A stretch of DNA of 64,000 nt from NCBI RefSeq assembly GCF_017875955.1, contig NZ_JAGINK010000001.1:5610501-5674500 (forward strand), given 5' to 3'. Below are positions 16,682 through 25,458 of the stretch, one piece after another. The stretch comes from Pseudomonas sp. BP8. Its GTDB lineage: Bacteria; Pseudomonadota; Gammaproteobacteria; Pseudomonadales; Pseudomonadaceae. Each line of letters begins with the position of its first letter. The stretch's first letter is position 1. The translations under genes and the position numbers were made by a program. The notes under the pieces are model-generated. The model did no database searches. It had not been told where the DNA came from and saw only the letters and a list, made by a program, of their open reading frames with translations.

Positions 16682-17998
16682 ATGCGTATCAGCATCTTTG
16701 GTTTGGGTTATGTGGGTGCAGTCTGTGCAGGTTGCTTGTCGGCACGGGGCCATGAAGTGATTGGTGTGGACGTGTCCGACACCAAGATCGACCTGATCAA
16801 CAAGGGCAAGTCGCCCATCGTCGAACCGGGTCTGGAGCAGCTGCTGCAGCAGGGCATCGCCAATGGCCGCCTGCGTGGCACCACCGACTTCGCCGAAGCG
16901 ATCCGCGCCAGCGATGTGTCGATGATCTGCGTCGGCACGCCAAGCAAGAAAAACGGCGACCTGGGCCTGGAGTACATCGAGTCGGTGTGCCGCGAGATTG
17001 GCTATGTCCTGCGCGACAAAGACAGCCGCCACACCATCGTGGTACGCAGCACCGTGCTGCCGGGCACCGTCAAGAACGTGGTGATCCCGATCCTCGAAGA
17101 CTGCTCGGGGAAGAAGGCCGGGGTCGATTTCGGCGTCGCGGTCAACCCGGAGTTCCTCCGTGAAAGTACCGCGATCAAGGACTACGACCAGCCACCGATG
17201 ACTGTCATCGGTGAACTGGACAAGGCCAGCGGCGACGTCCTGCAAGCGCTGTACGAAGAACTCGACGCACCGGTGATCCGCAAGGACATCGCCGTGGCCG
17301 AAATGATCAAGTACACCTGCAACGTCTGGCACGCGACCAAGGTCACCTTCGCCAACGAGATCGGCAACATTGCCAAGGCAGTCGGCGTCGATGGCCGCGA
17401 AGTGATGGACGTGGTCTGCCAGGACAAGGTCCTCAACCTGTCGCAGTACTACATGCGCCCAGGTTTCGCCTTCGGCGGTTCGTGCCTGCCCAAGGACGTG
17501 CGCGCCCTCACCTACCGGGCCTCGAGCCTGGACGTCAAGGCACCGCTGCTCGACTCGCTGATGCGCAGCAACGAGTCGCAGGTACAAAACGCCTTCGACA
17601 TCATCGAGAGCCATGACAAACGCAAGATCGCCCTGCTCGGCCTGAGCTTCAAGGCCGGCACCGACGACCTGCGCGAAAGCCCGCTGGTGGAACTGGCCGA
17701 GCGCCTGATCGGCAAAGGCTACCAGCTCAACATCTACGACCAGAACGTCGAGTACGCCCGTGTCCACGGTGCCAACAAAGACTACATCGAGTCGAAGATC
17801 CCCCACGTCTCGTCGCTGCTCAACGCCAACTTCGAGCAGGTGGTGAACGACGCCGACATCATCATCCTGGGCAACCGCGACGAGCAGTTCCGCGCCCTCG
17901 CCGACCGCGCCCCGGAAGGCAAGCAAGTGATCGACCTGGTCGGTTTCATGAGCAAGCCGACCTGCACCACCAGCCGTACCGAAGGCATCTGCTGGTAA
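16682..17998 (+). CDS. algD: GDP-mannose 6-dehydrogenase AlgD
   Basis: 438-residue cytoplasmic enzyme that oxidises GDP-mannose to GDP-mannuronate with two NAD+, the committing step of alginate synthesis. An N-terminal Rossmann motif (MRISIFGLGYVGAVCAG) opens the protein. The catalytic Cys is residue 268 within FGGSCLPKD, the same number as in P. aeruginosa AlgD. ATG 16682 is supported by GAGGTG at 16670-16675; a GTG at 16673 is in frame but lies inside that Shine-Dalgarno. It is the first gene of the alginate operon, preceded by the AlgU-type promoter and long leader. Confidence 0.98.
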   Translation: MRISIFGLGYVGAVCAGCLSARGHEVIGVDVSDTKIDLINKGKSPIVEPGLEQLLQQGIANGRLRGTTDFAEAIRASDVSMICVGTPSKKNGDLGLEYIESVCREIGYVLRDKDSRHTIVVRSTVLPGTVKNVVIPILEDCSGKKAGVDFGVAVNPEFLRESTAIKDYDQPPMTVIGELDKASGDVLQALYEELDAPVIRKDIAVAEMIKYTCNVWHATKVTFANEIGNIAKAVGVDGREVMDVVCQDKVLNLSQYYMRPGFAFGGSCLPKDVRALTYRASSLDVKAPLLDSLMRSNESQVQNAFDIIESHDKRKIALLGLSFKAGTDDLRESPLVELAERLIGKGYQLNIYDQNVEYARVHGANKDYIESKIPHVSSLLNANFEQVVNDADIIILGNRDEQFRALADRAPEGKQVIDLVGFMSKPTCTTSRTEGICW

Positions 17999-18009
17999 GC
18001 CAGCCTGAC

Positions 18010-18029
18010 GCGGGGCCGCCAGGCCCCGC
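18010..18029 (+). other. GC-rich intercistronic hairpin between algD and alg8
   Basis: GCGGGGCC, a 4-nt GCCA loop and GGCCCCGC form a perfect 8-bp stem 12 nt after the algD stop. No T-run follows, so it is not a standard Rho-independent terminator. It could stabilise the algD 3' end or attenuate transcription into alg8. Confidence 0.6.
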
Positions 18030-18051
18030 TCTCTACTGAATTTCGCGACGG

Positions 18052-19542
18052 ATGCCGAACATGCAAAGGTTCCAGACAGTGCTGTTGCAGTGCGCCGGGT
18101 GGCTGCTGTACATGAGCCTGCTCATGTTGATCGCCCTGGCCCTGCCCAGCGACATCTTCGACTCGCAGTCGAAGCACTTCATCTTCCTGGTCGGCGCTGT
18201 CGGCATCTGGCGCTACTCGATGGGCGCCACCCATTTCATCCGCGGCATGATCTTCCTCTACGGCGTCTACCCGTACCTGCGCAACAAGGTACGCAAGTTG
18301 GGTGCCGCGGCCGACCCGTCGCACGTGTACCTGATGGTCACCAGCTTTCGCATCGATGCGCTGACCACCGCCCAGGTCTACAGCTCGGTGATCCGTGAAG
18401 CGATCAACTGCGGCTACCCGACCACCGTGGTCTGCTCGCTGGTGGAGAAGTCCGACGAGCTGCTGGTGAAAAGCCTATGGGCCAAATACAACCCGCCGGC
18501 GCACGTCACCCTCGATTTCGTGCGCATTGCCGGTACCGGCAAGCGCGACGGCCTGGCCTTTGGTTTCCGCGCCATCTCGCGGATGATGCCCGACCAGCAT
18601 GCGGTCGTGGCAGTGATCGACGGCGACACCGTGCTCGGTGACGGCGTGGTGCGCAAGACCGTGCCGTGGTTCAAGCTGTATCCCAATGTCGGTGGCCTGA
18701 CCACCAACGAATTCTGCGAAGTGCGCGGCGGCTACATCATGAGCGAGTGGCACAAGCTGCGCTTCGCCCAGCGCCACATCAACATGTGCTCGATGGCCCT
18801 GTCCAAACGCGTGCTGACCATGACCGGGCGCATGTCGATGTTCCGCGCCAGCGTGGTGACCAACCCCGAGTTCATTGCCGACGTCGAAAGCGACTCGCTG
18901 ATGCACTGGCGCCTGGGCCGCTTCAAGTTTCTCACCGGCGACGACAAGTCCAGCTGGTTCAGCCTGATGCGCCTGGGCTACGACACCTTCTACGTGCCAG
19001 ACGCAGCGATCAACACGGTCGAGCACCCGCCGGAAAAAAGCTTTCTCAAGGCCAGCCGCAAGCTCATGTACCGCTGGTACGGCAACAACCTGCGGCAGAA
19101 CTCGCGCGCACTGGGCCTGGGCCTCAAGCGTCTGGGGCTGTTCACCGGCGTGGTGCTGTTCGACCAGCGCGTGTCGATGTGGACCAGCCTGCTCGGCCTG
19201 ACCGTGGCGGTGATCGCCAGCCTCAAGTTCGGCATGGCCTACCTGCTGGTGTACCTGCTGTGGATCGGCATTACCCGGCTGATCCTGACGATCATGCTGC
19301 TGTGCTCGGGGCACAACGTCGGCCCGGCCTATCCGCTGATCCTCTATTACAACCAGATCGTCGGCGCGGTGATGAAGATCTACGTGTTCTTCCGCCTCGA
19401 CAAGCAGTCCTGGACCCGCCAGCCAACTGCCCTCAAGCGTGACCTTGCCAGCTTTCAACAATGGTTCAACACCTGGTCCTCGCGGACCATGACCTTCTCG
19501 GCCGCGAGCATCTTCGTCGCCGTGCTGTTCATGGTCGTGTGA
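18052..19542 (+). CDS. alg8: Mannuronan synthase, catalytic subunit Alg8
   Basis: 496-residue inner-membrane GT2-family glycosyltransferase that polymerises GDP-mannuronate into poly-mannuronate. Two N-terminal membrane segments (about 10-60) precede the cytoplasmic glycosyltransferase domain, which contains VAVIDGDTVLGDGVV (the DGD metal/substrate motif), an ESDS-like acidic motif in ADVESDSLMHWRL, and RKLMYRWYGNN, the Q/RxxRW-like element. Four or so membrane segments close the C-terminus. It works with Alg44. ATG 18052 is used; ATG 18061 has a better-spaced ACGGA and is equally possible (493 residues). Confidence 0.96.
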   Translation: MPNMQRFQTVLLQCAGWLLYMSLLMLIALALPSDIFDSQSKHFIFLVGAVGIWRYSMGATHFIRGMIFLYGVYPYLRNKVRKLGAAADPSHVYLMVTSFRIDALTTAQVYSSVIREAINCGYPTTVVCSLVEKSDELLVKSLWAKYNPPAHVTLDFVRIAGTGKRDGLAFGFRAISRMMPDQHAVVAVIDGDTVLGDGVVRKTVPWFKLYPNVGGLTTNEFCEVRGGYIMSEWHKLRFAQRHINMCSMALSKRVLTMTGRMSMFRASVVTNPEFIADVESDSLMHWRLGRFKFLTGDDKSSWFSLMRLGYDTFYVPDAAINTVEHPPEKSFLKASRKLMYRWYGNNLRQNSRALGLGLKRLGLFTGVVLFDQRVSMWTSLLGLTVAVIASLKFGMAYLLVYLLWIGITRLILTIMLLCSGHNVGPAYPLILYYNQIVGAVMKIYVFFRLDKQSWTRQPTALKRDLASFQQWFNTWSSRTMTFSAASIFVAVLFMVV

Positions 19543-19579
19543 GCCACCCCGGATCAGATTCAACAGGAACGAAATCGCC

Positions 19580-20746
19580 ATGAATACCGCCGTCAACGTC
19601 AATGTCGTGCATGAGTCCGAAGCCCAGCGCCAGCACGCCCGGGTCCGTATCCCCGCCAAGCTGCGCTACCTGGACGGCAACCGTGAACCGCATGAGGTCA
19701 AGGTCGACGATCTGTCCGCCGGCGGCCTGTCGTTCCATGCCAAGCAGGCGCTGCCGATCGGCGAAATACGCCGTGGCCGGCTGCAATTCGTGGTCGACAA
19801 CCTCGGCCTGTCGATGGACATCGAGTTCCTCGTGCGCTCCAGCGACGCCAGCACCGGCCGTACCGGTGCCGAGTTTCAGAACCTGGAACAACGTGACATC
19901 GCCACCCTGCGCCACATCATCACCTCGCACCTGTCGGGCGAGCTGATTACCGCCGGCGACGTGCTCAGCACCCTGCAGCGCGACAACTTCACCAAAGCGC
20001 GCAAGCAGAAGGACGGCGGCTCCGGCCTCAGCGCCTTTGGCCGCCTGCGGGCGGTGACGGTGACGCTTGGCGTGTTCGTGGTCGGTATCGCCGCCTTTGG
20101 CTTTGTCGCCAAGTCGCTGTACGGCATGTACTTCGTCAGCCATGCCGAAGCCGGCGTGGTTGCGGTGCCCACCACCAGCGTGACCATGCCCCGCGACGGC
20201 ACGGTGAAGAGCCTGGCCGAGGTCGGCGGCCTGATCGACAAGGGCGCGCCGCTGGCGAGTTTCAGTACGAGCATGCTGGACATGCTCAAGGGCCACCTGG
20301 ACGACTCGCAGCTGGAGCCGGCCAAGGTCGAAGAACTGTTCGGCAAGCAACTCGCCGGCACCCTGACCAGCCCATGTGACTGCGTCGTGGCGCGCCAACT
20401 GGTGGACGACGGCCAGTACGCCAGCAAGGGCCAGGCGATCTTCCAGCTGATCCCGCGGACCACCAACCCGATGGTCGAAGCGCGCTTCAGCTATCGCCAG
20501 TTCGATGAGGTCAAGCCGGGTACTCGGGTCAACTTCCAGGTCGCCGGCGAAGACGAGATGCGTACCGGTCAGATCGTCAGCAGTGCCAGCCTCAACAGCG
20601 AAGACCTCGCCTCCGACATTCGCGTACAGATCAAGCCTGACGGTGCCTTGCCTGCCGAATTGGCCGGGCGCCCGGCGGCGGTCAACAGTGACCGTGGTCC
20701 GTCGCTCGACTGGCTGCTCAACAAAGCCGCGGCCCGTGGGCTCTAA
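19580..20746 (+). CDS. alg44: Alginate co-polymerase Alg44, PilZ c-di-GMP receptor
   Basis: 388-residue inner-membrane protein that binds cyclic-di-GMP and activates Alg8. The N-terminal PilZ domain has the RxxxR motif as R17 and R21 (QRQHAR) and the D/NxSxxG motif as D44, S46 (VDDLSAGG), the numbering known from P. aeruginosa Alg44. One membrane segment follows (about 155-180, TVTLGVFVVGIAAFGFVA), then a periplasmic HlyD-like adaptor region. Intact binding residues mean alginate polymerisation here should respond to c-di-GMP. It lies 37 bp after alg8 and 13 bp before the algK ATG. Confidence 0.97.
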   Translation: MNTAVNVNVVHESEAQRQHARVRIPAKLRYLDGNREPHEVKVDDLSAGGLSFHAKQALPIGEIRRGRLQFVVDNLGLSMDIEFLVRSSDASTGRTGAEFQNLEQRDIATLRHIITSHLSGELITAGDVLSTLQRDNFTKARKQKDGGSGLSAFGRLRAVTVTLGVFVVGIAAFGFVAKSLYGMYFVSHAEAGVVAVPTTSVTMPRDGTVKSLAEVGGLIDKGAPLASFSTSMLDMLKGHLDDSQLEPAKVEELFGKQLAGTLTSPCDCVVARQLVDDGQYASKGQAIFQLIPRTTNPMVEARFSYRQFDEVKPGTRVNFQVAGEDEMRTGQIVSSASLNSEDLASDIRVQIKPDGALPAELAGRPAAVNSDRGPSLDWLLNKAAARGL

Positions 20747-20759
20747 GAGGATCACGCCG

Positions 20760-22394
20760 ATGAATAGCCTAGTGCCAATGCGAGGGCTGCGCCCTCGTTC
20801 GCGGGTCAAGCCCGCTCCTACAGGAGCGGCGGCGCATCCCAATGCCACAAACACCACGGCCCACGCAGGACCGGCAGCGCACCTCAATGCCACGGCCACC
20901 ACAGCCCCCGCAGAACCAGCGGCGCACCGCAATGCCACAGACACCGCAGCCCCTGTAGGAGCGGGCTTGTCCCGCGAACGAGCGCGCAGCGCTCGGCCAT
21001 TCACCTGGTGCTCGCTGGCATTGGCGATTTCCCTCGCCGGTTGCGCGGGCCTGCCCGACCAGCGCCTGGCCAACGAGGCCATGAAGCGCGGCGACACCGC
21101 TACTGCCGAACGCAACTACAAGGCACTGGCCGACCTCGGCTACAGCGACGCCCAAGTGGGCCTGGCCGACATCAAGGTCGCCTCGCGTGACCCGGCCCAG
21201 CTCAAGCAGGCCGAGGCCACCTACCGCGCTGCCGCCGCCACTTCGCCACGCGCCCAGGCACGCCTCGGCCGCCTGCTGGTGGCCAAGCCCGACAGCACCC
21301 AGGCCGAGCGCGAAGAAGCCGAAACCCTGCTCAAGCTCGCCGCCAAGCAGGGCGAAGGCAACACCCTGATCCCGCTGGCCATGTTGTACCTGCAGTACCC
21401 GCAGAGCTTCCCCAAGGTCAACGCCCAGCAGCAGATCGAACAATGGCGTGCCGCCGGCAACCCCGAAGCGGGCCTGGCGCAGATCCTCCTGTACCGCACC
21501 CAAGGCACCTACGACCAGCACCTGGACGACGTCGAATCCATCTGCAAGGCTGCCATCAACAGCACCGACATCTGCTATGTCGAGCTGGCCACGGTGTACC
21601 AGAAGCGCAACCAGGCCGAGCAACGCAACGCCCTGCTCGACCAGCTCAAGGCCGGCCATGCACGCGGCGCCGTCGCTGCCAGCCGGGTCGACAGCGTCGC
21701 CCGCGTACTGGCCGACCGCAGCCTCGGCCAGACCGACGAAAAAACCGCCAAGGACCTGCTCGAACAGGTCGCGCCGGCCAACCCGGCCTCCTGGGTCAGC
21801 CTCGCCCAACTGCTCTACGACTTCCCCGAGCTGGGCGACACCGACCAGTTGCTCGCCTACATCGACAAAGGCCGCGCCGCCGAACAACCCCGCGCCGAAC
21901 TGCTGCTGGGCCGCCTCTACTACGAAGGCAAGACCTTGCCCGCCGATGCGCACAAGGCCGAAACCCACCTGCAGGCGGCCGCCGACGCCGGCGAAATCAG
22001 CGCCCACTACTACCTGGGCCAGCTGTACCGCCGCGGCTACCTCGGCGCGGTCGAGCCACAGAAGGCCGTCGACCACCTGCTCAGCGCCGCCCGTGGCGGC
22101 CAGCTCAGCGCCGACTACGCCCTCGCCCAGCTCTACAGCGAAGGCCACGGTATCCGCCAGAACCCTGGTAATGCCTGGGTGTTCGCCAAACTGGCGCAGG
22201 CCAACCCGACGCAGCAGTCGAGCGAAATGCTGCAACAACTCGATCAGCAACTGACGCCTGACCAGCGCAGCCAGGCCGAACGCCTGCTCGCGCAAGAGCA
22301 GCAGGCGCGCGGCAGCATGGCCCAGGGTGGCAACAGCGCCATGGCCATCGAAGCCCTGCAAGACGATGAAGACGCCGAGGATGCTTCCCTATGA
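20760..22394 (+). CDS. algK: Alginate outer-membrane lipoprotein AlgK with a repeat-derived N-terminal insertion
   Basis: TPR/Sel1-repeat lipoprotein that helps assemble the alginate export complex with AlgE. From ATG 20760 (good AGAGGA upstream) the frame is 544 residues, but residues 8-75 are encoded by a REP pair and three 15-residue repeats (AAHPNATNTTAHAGP and two variants). The genuine lipoprotein signal begins only afterwards (RPFTWCSLALAISLAGC, lipobox Cys 95). An in-frame TTG at 20967, preceded by a REP-supplied TAGGAG at 5-nt spacing, would give a 26-residue standard lipoprotein signal and a 475-residue precursor, the size known for P. aeruginosa AlgK. From Cys 95 onward (GLPDQRLANEAMKRGDTATA...) the protein is fully conserved. 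Either the TTG is used or signal recognition tolerates the extension. It overlaps algE by 4 bp. Confidence 0.9.
   Translation: MNSLVPMRGLRPRSRVKPAPTGAAAHPNATNTTAHAGPAAHLNATATTAPAEPAAHRNATDTAAPVGAGLSRERARSARPFTWCSLALAISLAGCAGLPDQRLANEAMKRGDTATAERNYKALADLGYSDAQVGLADIKVASRDPAQLKQAEATYRAAAATSPRAQARLGRLLVAKPDSTQAEREEAETLLKLAAKQGEGNTLIPLAMLYLQYPQSFPKVNAQQQIEQWRAAGNPEAGLAQILLYRTQGTYDQHLDDVESICKAAINSTDICYVELATVYQKRNQAEQRNALLDQLKAGHARGAVAASRVDSVARVLADRSLGQTDEKTAKDLLEQVAPANPASWVSLAQLLYDFPELGDTDQLLAYIDKGRAAEQPRAELLLGRLYYEGKTLPADAHKAETHLQAAADAGEISAHYYLGQLYRRGYLGAVEPQKAVDHLLSAARGGQLSADYALAQLYSEGHGIRQNPGNAWVFAKLAQANPTQQSSEMLQQLDQQLTPDQRSQAERLLAQEQQARGSMAQGGNSAMAIEALQDDEDAEDASL
20782..20996. repeat. REP pair with three 45-bp tandem repeats inside algK
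   Basis: A REP half with the hairpin module GAGGGCTGCGCCCTC (20782-20796) and GCGGGTCAAGCCCGCTCC follows the algK start. Three imperfect 45-bp tandem repeats run from about 20828 to 20962, and an inverted REP half (CCTGTAGGAGCGGGCTTG, then TCCCGCGAACG) ends near 20996. The whole insertion stays open in the algK frame. Confidence 0.9.
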
Positions 22395-23869
22395 CGCTCA
22401 ACCCTTTCGTGAAAGCCGGCATCGGCCTGAGCTTCGCCTTGCTCTGGTCGTGCCCGACCCTGGCCGACATGACCGCCGAAAAAAACTTCGGCCTGGACGT
22501 GAAGATTACCGGCCAGTCCGAAGACGACCGCGACCTGGGCACGCGCTCCGGCGGTGACGTCAACGGCCTGGGCCTCGACCTGCGCCCGTGGGTGTACGGC
22601 GAGCGCGGCAACTGGAACGCCTTCGCCATGGGCCAGGCCGTGGCCGCCACCGACACCATCGAAACCGACACCCTGCGCCAATCCGACGATGGCAGCACCA
22701 TCGACACCGCTGACGACAGCCGCAAGGCCGACAAGAACTACCTCGCGCTGCGCGAGTTCTGGGTTGGCTACAACGGCTTCACGCCATACCCGGGCGAATA
22801 CCTGCGCCTCGGTCGCCAGCGCCTGCGCAACGACGACGGCATGTGGCGCGACACCAATATCGAAGCGCTCAACTGGACCTTCGACACCACCCTGCTCAAG
22901 GCTGACGTCGGCGTCGCCCAGCGCTTCAGCGAGTACCGTACCGACCTCACCGAGCTGGCCCCGGAAGACGAAGACCGCACCCACCTGTACGGCAACGTCG
23001 CTGCGCAATGGACCCCCGGCCACTGGGTCGGCCTGCGCGCCCACCACAGCCATGACAGCGGTAGCCTGAAGAACCCCGGCGAGACCGTCGACGCGCTCGA
23101 CAAGACCCGCACCGGCGACCTCACCTGGCTGGGCCTGGAAGCCAACAGCGACGCCTACAACTGGCGCAACGAGCACACCGTCAACTACTGGAGCAGCCTG
23201 ACCTGGCTGACCGGTAATCGCGACAAACTCAGCAGCGAGCTGGTCGGCGAAGACCAGGTCGCCACCGGCAAGCAGAGCGGCGATGTCAATGCCTGGGCCA
23301 CCGACCTCGGTATCCGCCTGCGCCTCGACCCGCAGTGGCAGGTCGGCGCCGCCTATGCCCGCGGCAGCGGCGGCGGTGGCAGCGACGGTTCGAACAACTT
23401 CGAGCAGACCGGCCTTGAGAGCAACCGCTCCAACTTCACCGGCACCCGCTCGCGCGTACACCGTTTCGGCGAAGCCTTCCGCGGCGAACTGGGCAACCTC
23501 CAGGCGGCGACCCTGTTCGCCTCCTGGCAGCTGCGCGAGGACTACGACGCAAGCTTCATCTACCACAAGTTCTGGCGCGTCGACGGCCAGCAGAACATCG
23601 GCTCCAGCGGCATCAACGCAGTGGTCGAGGACAACGGCATCAACCGTCCGCTGATCAATGGCGAAAAAGACCTCGGCCAGGAGATGGATGTGGTTGTCAC
23701 CAAGTACTTCAAGCAAGGCCTGCTGCCAGCCTCGCTGAGCCAGTCGATCGACGAACCCTCGGCCCTGGTGCGCTTGCGTGCCGGCGTGTTCAAGCCGGGC
23801 GACGCCTATGGCAAGGAAGCGGACTCGTACATGCACCGCGCCTTTGTCGACGTGATCTGGCGCTTCTGA
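22391..23869 (+). CDS. algE: Alginate outer-membrane porin AlgE
   Basis: 492-residue outer-membrane beta-barrel through which alginate leaves the cell. A signal peptide (cleavage after PTLA) precedes an 18-stranded barrel with alternating aromatic strands and the terminal Phe (DVIWRF) used for barrel assembly. Arg/Lys-rich barrel residues typical of the anionic polymer pore are evident (LRLGRQRLRNDDGMWRDTN). It is translationally coupled to algK through an ATGA overlap and precedes algG by 16 bp. Confidence 0.96.
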   Translation: MTLNPFVKAGIGLSFALLWSCPTLADMTAEKNFGLDVKITGQSEDDRDLGTRSGGDVNGLGLDLRPWVYGERGNWNAFAMGQAVAATDTIETDTLRQSDDGSTIDTADDSRKADKNYLALREFWVGYNGFTPYPGEYLRLGRQRLRNDDGMWRDTNIEALNWTFDTTLLKADVGVAQRFSEYRTDLTELAPEDEDRTHLYGNVAAQWTPGHWVGLRAHHSHDSGSLKNPGETVDALDKTRTGDLTWLGLEANSDAYNWRNEHTVNYWSSLTWLTGNRDKLSSELVGEDQVATGKQSGDVNAWATDLGIRLRLDPQWQVGAAYARGSGGGGSDGSNNFEQTGLESNRSNFTGTRSRVHRFGEAFRGELGNLQAATLFASWQLREDYDASFIYHKFWRVDGQQNIGSSGINAVVEDNGINRPLINGEKDLGQEMDVVVTKYFKQGLLPASLSQSIDEPSALVRLRAGVFKPGDAYGKEADSYMHRAFVDVIWRF

Positions 23870-23885
23870 GCCGGGAGAGGAAACC

Positions 23886-25445
23886 ATGAACCTGCACCCG
23901 CATCTTCGCCACAGCTTACTCGCCAGCGCCTTGCTGCTGGCCGCCGGCCTTGCCGTCGCGGCCGAGCCTGCGGTCAAGGCCAAGGAGCTGCAGCAGGCCA
24001 AGACCTACACCGTTTCCAGCGCACCGGTCGAGCCGCTGCACATGGACCCGCCCAAGCTCCCCGACCTCTCCGGCTACACCGCGCAAGCGGTGCAGAACAA
24101 GATCGAGCGCAGTCGCAAAGGCAAGGTCAGCGTGCGCCGCATGCTTCAGGAAGAGTCGCTCAAGGAGTTCATCGGCGGCGACAACAAGGCCGCCGAATGG
24201 GTCCAGCGCCAGCACGGTATTCCCCAGGCGATCTTCATCGACGATGGCCACGTCGACATGGCCCAGCTGAGCAAGCAGGTGCCTGACCGCTACCTGCGCG
24301 AAGTCTCGCCGGGGGTGTTTCTCGCGCGCCTGCCGATCGTGGTCGGGCAAAAGGGCATTCTCGAGATCGACGGCAAGGTCAAGGAGCTGCGCCTGTCCCA
24401 GGAGGGCGGTGCGTTCATGGTCAACGACGGCAAGCTGTTTGTCAGCGACACCCAGGTTACTGGCTGGCGCGAGAAGGACAACGGCCCGGCGACCTTCCGC
24501 TCGCCCAAGGAATTTCGTCCGTTCCTGCTGTCGTGGGGCGGCACCGAGACCTACATCGTCAACAGCAAGATGGCCAGCTTCGGCTACGCCAAGTCCAAGT
24601 CGTACGGCGTGAGCATCTCGCAGTACACGCCGAACATGGCCAAGCGCATGGGCCGCCCCGAGCCGACCGGCTGGATCATCGGCTCCGAGTTCAGCGACAT
24701 GTGGTACGGCTTCTACTGCTACGAGACCAGCGATTTCGTGGTCAAGGACAGCACCTACCGCGACAACATCGTCTACGGCATCGACCCGCATGACCGCTCG
24801 CACCGGCTGATCATCGCCGGCAACACGGTGCACGGGACCAAGAAGAAGCACGGCATCATCGTTTCGCGTGAGGTCAACGACAGCTGGATCTTCAACAACA
24901 AGAGCTACGACAACAAGCTCTCCGGCGTGGTGATCGACCGTAACAGCGTCAACAACCTGATCGCCTACAACGAGATCTACCGCAACCACACCGACGGCAT
25001 CACCTTGTACGAGAGCGGCGACAACCTGATCTGGGGCAACAAGCTGATCAACAACCGTCGCCACGGCATTCGCGTGCGCAACAGCGTCAACATCCGCCTG
25101 TACGAGAACATCGCCATGGCCAACGGCCTGGTCGGGGTCTACGGGCACATCAAGGATTTGTCCGACACCGACCGCGACATCGCCCTCGACCCGTTTGACA
25201 CCAAGGTCTCGCTGATCGTCGTTGGCGGTGAGCTGACCGCCAACGGCTCCGGCCCCTTGTCGATCGACTCGCCGCTGTCGGTCGAGCTGTACAAGGTCGC
25301 CATGCTCGCCCCGCGCAAGTCCAATGGCATCAGCCTCAACGGCGTGCTCGGCGAGCGCCAGGACGAAATCCTCGACCTGCTGGTGCGCCAGCAGAAGGCC
25401 GTGCTGATCGACCCGGTCGAACGCCAGACCGAAATGATCGATTAA
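23886..25445 (+). CDS. algG: Poly-mannuronate C5-epimerase AlgG
   Basis: 519-residue periplasmic enzyme that converts mannuronate to guluronate within the nascent polymer. It has a signal peptide (LLASALLLAAGLAVA-AE), an N-terminal carbohydrate-binding region and a right-handed parallel beta-helix of CASH repeats (for example GVVIDRNSVNNLIAYNEIYR). The catalytic motif DPHD is at residues 300-303 with the His at 302. It also forms part of the periplasmic scaffold that guides the polymer away from AlgL. Confidence 0.97.
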   Translation: MNLHPHLRHSLLASALLLAAGLAVAAEPAVKAKELQQAKTYTVSSAPVEPLHMDPPKLPDLSGYTAQAVQNKIERSRKGKVSVRRMLQEESLKEFIGGDNKAAEWVQRQHGIPQAIFIDDGHVDMAQLSKQVPDRYLREVSPGVFLARLPIVVGQKGILEIDGKVKELRLSQEGGAFMVNDGKLFVSDTQVTGWREKDNGPATFRSPKEFRPFLLSWGGTETYIVNSKMASFGYAKSKSYGVSISQYTPNMAKRMGRPEPTGWIIGSEFSDMWYGFYCYETSDFVVKDSTYRDNIVYGIDPHDRSHRLIIAGNTVHGTKKKHGIIVSREVNDSWIFNNKSYDNKLSGVVIDRNSVNNLIAYNEIYRNHTDGITLYESGDNLIWGNKLINNRRHGIRVRNSVNIRLYENIAMANGLVGVYGHIKDLSDTDRDIALDPFDTKVSLIVVGGELTANGSGPLSIDSPLSVELYKVAMLAPRKSNGISLNGVLGERQDEILDLLVRQQKAVLIDPVERQTEMID

Positions 25446-25458
25446 GGAAGCGATGACC

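Noticed and set aside
20828..20962. Three 45-bp repeats looked like a mini CRISPR array
   Set aside because: The units are contiguous with no spacers, they vary, and they are translated in frame within algK between two REP halves.
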